This document shows, one piece after another, positions 1 to 3,577 of a DNA stretch of 5,826 nucleotides (positions within the stretch are counted from its first letter, which is position 1; the number at the start of each line of letters is the position of its first letter). Both the position numbers and the translations under genes were made by a program. The notes below the pieces were generated by a model. That model made no database searches. It was not told the origin of the DNA and saw only the letters and a program-made list of their open reading frames with translations. Location: NCBI GenBank assembly GCA_964584305.1, contig CAZOZL010000028.1, positions 1 to 5,826 on the forward strand. The letters run 5' to 3'. The stretch is from SB11 sp964584305 (lineage in GTDB: Bacteria > Bacteroidota > Bacteroidia > UBA8524).

Positions 1-60
1 GCCCAATATATCGTAGCTATAATGGGTGGCGTGTGTATAGTCATCGTTTAAACCTGTCGA
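1..60 (-). pseudogene. Rhs/YD-repeat gene fragment, cut by window edge and IS
   Basis: Read on the minus strand from position 60, this stretch is open and contains YTHATHYSYDILG. That fits the (Y/H)-Y-S-Y-D-x-x-G-N pattern of Rhs/YD repeats in Bacteroidota; the main Rhs gene here has YTQYTYDPMGN at the comparable place. In the main gene this repeat lies upstream of the core segment that carries VWNGSAF. Here it lies downstream of a VWNGS fragment, on the far side of the IS. It is therefore not a simple continuation of the Rhs scrap at 1067-1128. It could be the remains of another Rhs gene extending beyond the left edge, joined here by rearrangement. An in-frame TGA lies just inside the IS end, so no translation continues through the junction. 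Confidence 0.6.
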
Positions 61-79
61 AGAACTGTATCAAATATAC
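61..79 (+). repeat. probable left terminal inverted repeat of the IS1-family element
   Basis: AGAACTGTATCAAATATAC matches the inverted right end (GGTAATGTATCAGACTTGG) over TGTATCA and at a few flanking bases. It lies between the end of the Rhs reading frame (60) and the transposase stop (130), where the left end is expected. The match is weak outside the core block. Confidence 0.4.
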
Positions 80-129
80 GCTGAAATCACTATAAAACCT
101 ACATTTTTTTGTATAGTTTTTACTACTTT

Positions 130-831
130 TTAGCCCCAAAAATATATCTTCAAACAGGCAATTAACATAGCAATACTTTTGGAATAACAAATTGTTCTTC
201 TCCCTAATCTTTTTAAGTGTGTTCTTAATGTTAAATTCTTTCTCTCAATGTGGTTTATTCCGTATTTTTTTGTGTTATGTATCCTTTTCGGTAATAAAAA
301 TCTGTAATTTCTTAATTTATCTGTAAATACTTTTTTTGCTGATGACAATATTAGTGTATCGGTTATAACTTTTAGCGTTTTATTACTCCGCTTTCCTACT
401 GTAAAACTAACTACCTCTTTTGTATCCTTTCTAATAGCATAGGCAATCCATATTCTTTTCTCTTTTTGTTGTATGTAAGTACAAATCTCGTCTAATTCAT
501 AGGTTTTGTTTTTAGTCAAAAATGGCAATTGAATTTGCTTACTAATAGCCTTAATTCGTTTGATGACAGTAGTAGGGGATATGCTTAATAATCTGGCTAT
601 ACTCCTAATACCTACTCCTTCTTTTGTTAGTTGCACTATTTGCGGGTTGGTGTTTATGTTGTATGCTTTATAAGAATAGCCATCTTGAAATCGATAGTTA
701 CAGCCATTACATTTATATCGCTGCATTCCTTTCTTAGTCTTACCATACTTTATGGTTTTACCGTTGCAAATTGGGCATAGTTGCTCACCACCCAATCTGA
801 AACACGTAGGGTTAATTTGTTGTGTTCTCAT
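130..831 (-). CDS. IS1-family transposase, single uninterrupted ORF (233 aa)
   Basis: A DNA transposase that cuts and joins the ends of its own element. From the chosen start (MRTQQINPT) it is 233 residues, close to the 232-residue InsAB' fusion of classical IS1, but here no frameshift is needed. Order: a C4 zinc finger (C19-x2-C22, C41-x2-C44); a helix-turn-helix near 70-97 (GVGIRSIARLLSISPTTVIK); then an IS1-type DDE domain with D114 (YELDE), D171 (VFTDKLRNY) and E196. The last acidic residue sits in HIERKNLTLRTHLKRLGR, a hallmark IS1 motif, 24 residues after D171. The frame is open up to 882, but the upstream ATG codons fall in or beside the terminator-like hairpin, and the ATG at 831 matches the start remembered in the remnant at 2787. 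It appears intact and possibly active. Confidence 0.9.
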   Translation of the reverse strand: MRTQQINPTCFRLGGEQLCPICNGKTIKYGKTKKGMQRYKCNGCNYRFQDGYSYKAYNINTNPQIVQLTKEGVGIRSIARLLSISPTTVIKRIKAISKQIQLPFLTKNKTYELDEICTYIQQKEKRIWIAYAIRKDTKEVVSFTVGKRSNKTLKVITDTLILSSAKKVFTDKLRNYRFLLPKRIHNTKKYGINHIERKNLTLRTHLKRLGRRTICYSKSIAMLIACLKIYFWG

Positions 832-846
832 CCGTTTTAAGCTACT

Positions 847-880
847 AAAAAAAGAAAGGTGAACCATAGGCTCACCTTTC
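847..880 (-). terminator. leader hairpin plus T run upstream of the transposase (intrinsic terminator-like)
   Basis: Bases 854-865 pair with 869-880 (11 of 12 pairs, one A/C mismatch at 863/871) around a 3-nt loop. On the minus strand the stem is followed at once by seven T's (853-847). It sits 16 nt upstream of the transposase ATG, so it would stop transcripts coming from outside the element. The same structure, with a perfect stem, is kept in the diverged IS remnant at 2803-2834. That argues it is a functional part of the IS leader. Confidence 0.7.
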
Positions 881-905
881 AAAATTTTATTTATTTACCC
901 TATAT

Positions 906-918
906 ACTGATTATCAGT
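906..918. promoter_or_regulatory. conserved palindrome in IS leader, copy 1 (ACTGATTATCAGT)
   Basis: A perfect 6-bp inverted repeat with a 1-nt centre. It recurs at 1008-1020 in the tandem copy, and its 11-bp core CTGATTATCAG is unchanged in the diverged IS remnant at 2862-2872, while much of the surrounding sequence differs. Its position about 45 bp inside the IS end would suit a transposase or regulator binding site near the transposase promoter. The function is inference. Confidence 0.45.
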
Positions 919-1007
919 TTATTATATTTTATTTTTTGTTTAACACCAAGTCTGATACATTACCACCATAGGCTCACCTTTCAAAATTTTATTTATTTAC
1001 TCTATAT

Positions 1008-1020
1008 ACTGATTATCAGT
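1008..1020. promoter_or_regulatory. conserved palindrome in IS leader, copy 2
   Basis: This is the tandem-duplicated copy of the palindrome at 906-918, identical in sequence and lying 46 bp inside the outermost IS end. If it is an operator or transposase site, the element carries it twice. Confidence 0.4.
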
Positions 1021-1047
1021 TTATTATATTTTATTTTTTGTTTAACA

Positions 1048-1066
1048 CCAAGTCTGATACATTACC
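1048..1066 (-). repeat. right terminal inverted repeat of the IS1-family element
   Basis: On the minus strand this reads GGTAATGTATCAGACTTGG, inward from the junction with Rhs-core sequence at 1067. The same end occurs at 946-964, inside the tandem duplication. A diverged form (GGTAATGAATCAAAG) forms the end of the IS remnant at 2919. Three occurrences, two abutting host sequence, make this the real IS terminus. Confidence 0.7.
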
Positions 1067-1128
1067 AAGTACTACCATTCCAAACGCCAATACGTGAAGT
1101 TACTGTTTCTTTTTTGTTTAACACTCCA
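1067..1128 (-). pseudogene. third Rhs-core scrap, interrupted by the IS
   Basis: On the minus strand this encodes GVLNKKETVTSRIGVWNGST, clearly the same segment as GVLSKEELIASRIGVWNGSA in the two larger Rhs genes. The stretch 1068-1097 differs by a single base from 2539-2568, while 1100-1128 is more diverged. The segment begins where the small immunity gene ends and stops dead at the IS terminus, with no start codon or continuation. It marks where a third Rhs module once joined the array. It lies in a different reading frame from the immunity gene upstream. Confidence 0.8.
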
Positions 1129-1434
1129 TTACCCACTATCCTTCAATTGACAGTAATAACAAGAAACAAGTAAGTTTAAAAATTTTTCGGAAGCAACATA
1201 ACTCCAAGACTCTTCTTGATGAATATGATTTTCAATAAGAAATTCTATATCTTCATAAAGCGAACCTATTGTAATTTCAGGTTTTTCTGTTATATTAAAT
1301 CTATCCTCAATTGTTAGGTCTAAATAGAAGTCTTCGCTGAACTCTATCTTCGTTTCACAGTGTTCTAATAAGTCGGTAAAAAAAATTTCAAATAATTTTA
1401 CCAATTGGTCTTTTTTAATTGATTTTGTTGTCAT
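1129..1434 (-). CDS. probable immunity protein of the orphan Rhs cassette (101 aa)
   Basis: A small acidic protein with no signal peptide or membrane segment, hence probably cytoplasmic. Its start overlaps the stop of the Rhs-toxin ORF by one base (TAATG), the usual toxin-then-immunity order with likely translational coupling. From this position I infer that it neutralises the C-terminal toxin of 1434-2702. I do not recognise its family with certainty. Visible features are a central ITIGSLYEDIEFLIEN stretch, resembling the 'IGSL-x-D-D' type of small immunity protein, and a C-terminal helical VASEKFLNLLVSCYY. The stop codon falls at the junction with the next Rhs scrap, so the native C-terminus could have been slightly different. 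Base composition is strongly AT-rich, like the toxin it follows. Confidence 0.7.
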   Translation of the reverse strand: MTTKSIKKDQLVKLFEIFFTDLLEHCETKIEFSEDFYLDLTIEDRFNITEKPEITIGSLYEDIEFLIENHIHQEESWSYVASEKFLNLLVSCYYCQLKDSG

Positions 1435-2702
1435 TATTTTTTGAATTCCGTTATTTCGTTTATTTGCTTTATTTGTGTATCAAATTTTTTTATTTCTTTC
1501 TCAAGGCGATTAATTCTTCCCTGAATAATCTTTTTTCTTTCTTCTTCATTTTTAGCATTTTTTAGTCTCCCTTTATTATCAAATCCATCAGGATTATTTT
1601 TATAATCATCTAGTTTTCTTTTATGTTTTGATTTTTGCTTTAAAAAACTGTTTCTCGATTTTTCTAATTGCGTTGGTGTCTTATTAAGGTGAGGGTTTTT
1701 TGCAATTTTGTTTATAAAATTATTTCCCCCTCTTTTCTTTGCTGATGCGAAGAGTTTTCTTAGCCCCTTACCAGATAAGTTAGTTAGCAATTTTCTGCCA
1801 GCTCCCGTAAGTGTCAAGTAACTTGAATATTCAACATACTTGTCTAAATCATATTGCTTGAATTTAGCTTCTTGTGCACGCAAAAGAAATAAGGATTTCA
1901 TTATCGGTGTTATAGCCATAGGAACGTATACTTCAGAAGCAGCGACATAATCACCTTTTGCTTCAAAAAAAGCCCTATCCCTTATCGCTCCGTCTCTGAC
2001 GATATTATAAATTTTTATTTGGCTTTTATAAGATAAATTAATTTCTTCTAATAAGGTTGGTTCGGAAGGATTTTCGTCATTTTTATCTATAAATTTAATA
2101 GGGTTATTTGCAGCAAAGCTGTAAGAAGATAAATAGATGTATTTTTTAAATAAAGGGTCAACAGATAAAAATCTTCCCAGCCTGCTGTCATAAATTCTTG
2201 CGCCGAAGTCTAAGCTATTGCCGTCGCCTTTCATTTCATTATCTTTTTCTTGCCCTTGGAACCCGAACCTATAACTACTGCTGCTTGCTACCCAACTGCG
2301 TTCTTCTATTTGCATACCAAAGGGGTAATAATCGGTAATGGTGGTTATTTGGGGGTTGTAATAATTATATATGCTGTTTGGCATATCAATATCTGGTACT
2401 TTTCTATCAGTAATGGTGGCTAATACATTGCCTAAGTGGTTGCTTAGTTCGTAGGTTTTAAAGCCTACTTGTTCATCAAAAACATCAGTTGTAGGTAAGC
2501 CGTTAATAGTGTATGTATCAGGTACGCCAGGTACAAAAGCACTACCATTCCAAACGCCAATACGTGAGGCTATTAGCTCTTCTTTGCTTAAAACACCTAA
2601 TCGGCTACTTCCATACATATTCCATTCTTCTACTGCCAATCGTTCTTCGGCAGCTTGGGTAGGTATATCTATTATTTCTATGTATTGCTTGTAGGTAGCC
2701 AT
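1434..2702 (-). CDS. orphan Rhs core fragment with polymorphic C-terminal toxin (cassette 2)
   Basis: The 422-residue ORF starts inside an Rhs core and lacks any N-terminal Rhs shell or secretion region, so it is best read as a displaced toxin cassette. Residues 1-143 are nearly the same as 283-423 of the main Rhs protein. The core continues with YRFGFQGQEKDNE (144-156) and DFGARIYDSRLGRFLSVDPL (165-184), then SFAANNPIKFIDKND. The C-terminal toxin (about 207-422) is unrelated to the main gene's toxin and ends in a lysine-rich helical region (about 340-415) with HKRKLDDYKNNPDGFDNKG and a long charged helix. This end recalls a predicted all-helical RNase toxin group (possibly of the Ntox28 type); that assignment is from memory and weak. 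Core homology extends in frame upstream to 2750, where it fuses to IS sequence. An in-frame TGA shortly beyond leaves the ATG at 2702 as the only visible start. Expression without recombination is doubtful. Confidence 0.75.
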   Translation of the reverse strand: MATYKQYIEIIDIPTQAAEERLAVEEWNMYGSSRLGVLSKEELIASRIGVWNGSAFVPGVPDTYTINGLPTTDVFDEQVGFKTYELSNHLGNVLATITDRKVPDIDMPNSIYNYYNPQITTITDYYPFGMQIEERSWVASSSSYRFGFQGQEKDNEMKGDGNSLDFGARIYDSRLGRFLSVDPLFKKYIYLSSYSFAANNPIKFIDKNDENPSEPTLLEEINLSYKSQIKIYNIVRDGAIRDRAFFEAKGDYVAASEVYVPMAITPIMKSLFLLRAQEAKFKQYDLDKYVEYSSYLTLTGAGRKLLTNLSGKGLRKLFASAKKRGGNNFINKIAKNPHLNKTPTQLEKSRNSFLKQKSKHKRKLDDYKNNPDGFDNKGRLKNAKNEEERKKIIQGRINRLEKEIKKFDTQIKQINEITEFKK

Positions 2703-2750
2703 TATATTTCCACTCGCATCACGAAGATAGAAAGTAGTAACGGGTTTATC
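2273..2750 (-). repeat. Rhs-core direct repeat, copy 2 (partner 4534-5005)
   Basis: This about 478-bp segment and 4534-5005 (about 472 bp) are highly similar at the DNA level. A 6-bp length difference comes from two extra codons in the VPDIDMPNS region. Similarity ends sharply at 2750/5005, where IS sequence begins, and fades after ERSWVASS at the low-coordinate end, where the Rhs cores and toxins diverge. Two direct repeats of this length provide a template for recombination that would put the second toxin/immunity pair onto the main Rhs gene. Confidence 0.85.
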
Positions 2751-2802
2751 CTCAAGTTTGATACACTTAGGTTCGTTTTGTTTTCATCCATTTTAAGCTA
2801 TT

Positions 2803-2834
2803 AAAAAGAAAGGTGAACCCTATGGTTCACCTTT
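2803..2834 (-). terminator. perfect hairpin plus T run downstream of the first immunity gene
   Basis: AAAGGTGAACC (2809-2819) pairs perfectly with GGTTCACCTTT (2824-2834) around a CTAT loop. On the minus strand it is followed by C and five T's. It derives from the IS leader but now lies about 85 nt past the immunity gene stop. It probably ends the Rhs1-immunity transcript and blocks reading into the orphan cassette. Confidence 0.7.
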
Positions 2835-2861
2835 ATAAATGATTATTATTTTATTTACACT

Positions 2862-2872
2862 CTGATTATCAG
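2862..2872. promoter_or_regulatory. conserved palindrome in IS remnant (CTGATTATCAG)
   Basis: This is identical to the core of the palindromes at 906-918 and 1008-1020, at a similar distance from the IS terminus (about 47 bp), although the surrounding leader has diverged. Conservation suggests a protein-binding site of the IS family. No function is proven. Confidence 0.4.
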
Positions 2873-2918
2873 TATCTTATGTTTCACTTTCTGTCCATCC
2901 TCATCTTTGATTCATTAC

Positions 2919-3572
2919 CTATATTACCCAACTATGAGTTTTCAAAAAATTATCTACTTCATTTTTAAAGTTTCTTTTTTCTAAGAATTCAATAATTAGT
3001 TCTGCTCTTTTTACGACAATGTCTCTTTTAAACTCTTGGTTTATAAGAAATAAAGCATACTCTTTAGCTTTCTTGTAATTTTTAAGTCTTAAGTTAATAA
3101 ACATCATATCATGGTATTGCCAACTTTCATCAGAATGTATAAGTTCAGCATCAGAATGTGTAGGCTTATCAAGGCTTTTTTCATAAAGATTTAGGATACT
3201 ACTTAAGTTAGAGTTTTTTGTAAGCCAAAAAAATACTTTAGTCTTTAACATTTGCTGGATTGTTTTTTTACTTACTTCTGCATCAACATCATTTTCATAT
3301 GAATATAGGTTTTCTTGAGTTCCTGTAAAATAGTCATCTCTTGAACCAGGTGTTAGCTTATAACCTTTGATTACACCTGGAAGAAATATCATATCTATTG
3401 AAAATCTCAAATAGCACTTTTTTTCACCCCTTATTCCCTTTTCAAACAAGATTACTTGAATAAGGTCGTTGTTGACTTGTTTAATAAAATAATTACTTTT
3501 GGGTTCATTATTAAATCCATTTTTCTCAAGAAACTCTATCAAGTATTTCTTTTTGAAGTTGTTAAAAGTCAT
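2919..3572 (-). CDS. probable immunity protein for the Rhs nuclease toxin (217 aa)
   Basis: It lies 5 nt after the Rhs toxin stop, on the same strand and in the toxin-immunity order, so I infer that it binds and blocks the nuclease tip in the producing cell. There is no signal peptide or membrane segment. The N-terminal half (about 1-75: FKKKYLIEFLEKNGF, then YFIKQVNNDLIQVILFEKG and YLRFSIDMIFLPG) resembles the DUF4304-like pattern seen in other immunity proteins; this is a tentative match. The C-terminal half is helical (ESWQYHDMMFINLRLKNYKKA, then AELIIEFLEKRNF). Its TAG stop is completed by the first base of the IS remnant, so the original protein may have ended slightly differently. Strongly AT-rich, unlike the upstream Rhs repeat region. 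Confidence 0.7.
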   Translation of the reverse strand: MTFNNFKKKYLIEFLEKNGFNNEPKSNYFIKQVNNDLIQVILFEKGIRGEKKCYLRFSIDMIFLPGVIKGYKLTPGSRDDYFTGTQENLYSYENDVDAEVSKKTIQQMLKTKVFFWLTKNSNLSSILNLYEKSLDKPTHSDAELIHSDESWQYHDMMFINLRLKNYKKAKEYALFLINQEFKRDIVVKRAELIIEFLEKRNFKNEVDNFLKTHSWVI

Positions 3573-3577
3573 ATTTA

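Larger units (their letters stand above)
61..1066 (-). mobile_element. IS1-family insertion sequence, single-ORF type, with duplicated outer end
   Basis: The element holds one intact IS1-type transposase gene. The right end, read inward from 1066 on the minus strand, is GGTAATGTATCAGACTTGG, which recalls the GGTGATGCTGCC start of classical IS1. The left end, read inward from about 61, is AGAACTGTATCAAATATAC. The two share the block TGTATCA and match at roughly 11 of 19 positions, so the left boundary is only good to a few bases. Removing one unit of the 102-bp duplication gives about 0.9 kb, within the IS1-family range. I see no 8-9 bp direct repeat between the flanks (ending at 60 and starting at 1067). 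Both flanks are Rhs-derived but from different parts of an Rhs gene. Confidence 0.75.
863..1066. repeat. 102-bp perfect-phase tandem duplication of the IS end
   Basis: Units 863-964 and 965-1066 are identical except for one base (C899 versus T1001). Each unit runs from the right arm of the leader hairpin to the GGTAATG terminus, so the element now has two copies of its outer end in tandem. The second unit contains only one arm of the hairpin, so the terminator structure itself is not duplicated. The near identity indicates a recent event. No other gene lies in this stretch. Confidence 0.9.
2751..2919 (-). mobile_element. truncated IS1-family remnant between the two Rhs cassettes
   Basis: On the minus strand this begins with an IS1-like terminus (GGTAATGAATCAAAG). 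It then has a leader with the same palindrome and hairpin as the intact element, and a start ATG at 2787 at almost the same distance from the end (132 versus 133 bp in a single-unit intact leader). The following bases align with the start of the intact transposase (MKTKR, then PKCIKLE, against MRTQQINPTCFRLGG) with a 5-bp deletion. The sequence then switches into Rhs core (DKPVTTFY) at 2750. It is diverged from the copy at 61-1066, so it is an older or distinct IS1-family element. It is too short to encode a transposase. Confidence 0.75.

Noticed and set aside
832..882. Upstream ATG codons giving a 250-aa transposase
   Set aside because: The extra 17 codons overlap the leader hairpin and T run. 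Starting at 831 gives a length equal to the IS1 InsAB' protein and matches the start in the remnant.
863..1066. CRISPR-like repeat structure
   Set aside because: There are only two long adjacent units with no spacers, and the repeat is fully explained as a duplicated IS end.
1110..1124. 15-bp match TTTTTTGTTTAACAC between the Rhs scrap and the IS end (932-946, 1034-1048)
   Set aside because: Low-complexity T-rich sequence. In the Rhs scrap it aligns with the core codons for VLNKK, so chance similarity is the simpler explanation.
859..1173. Plus-strand ORF of 104 aa with an internal repeated, hydrophobic-looking sequence
   Set aside because: It is produced by translating the 102-bp AT-rich tandem duplication of the IS end plus Rhs antisense DNA. 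The repeat is explained at the DNA level, and there is no sign of a protein family.
2509..2694. Plus-strand 61-aa ORF
   Set aside because: It is antisense to the conserved Rhs core, and its openness follows from the codons of the real gene.
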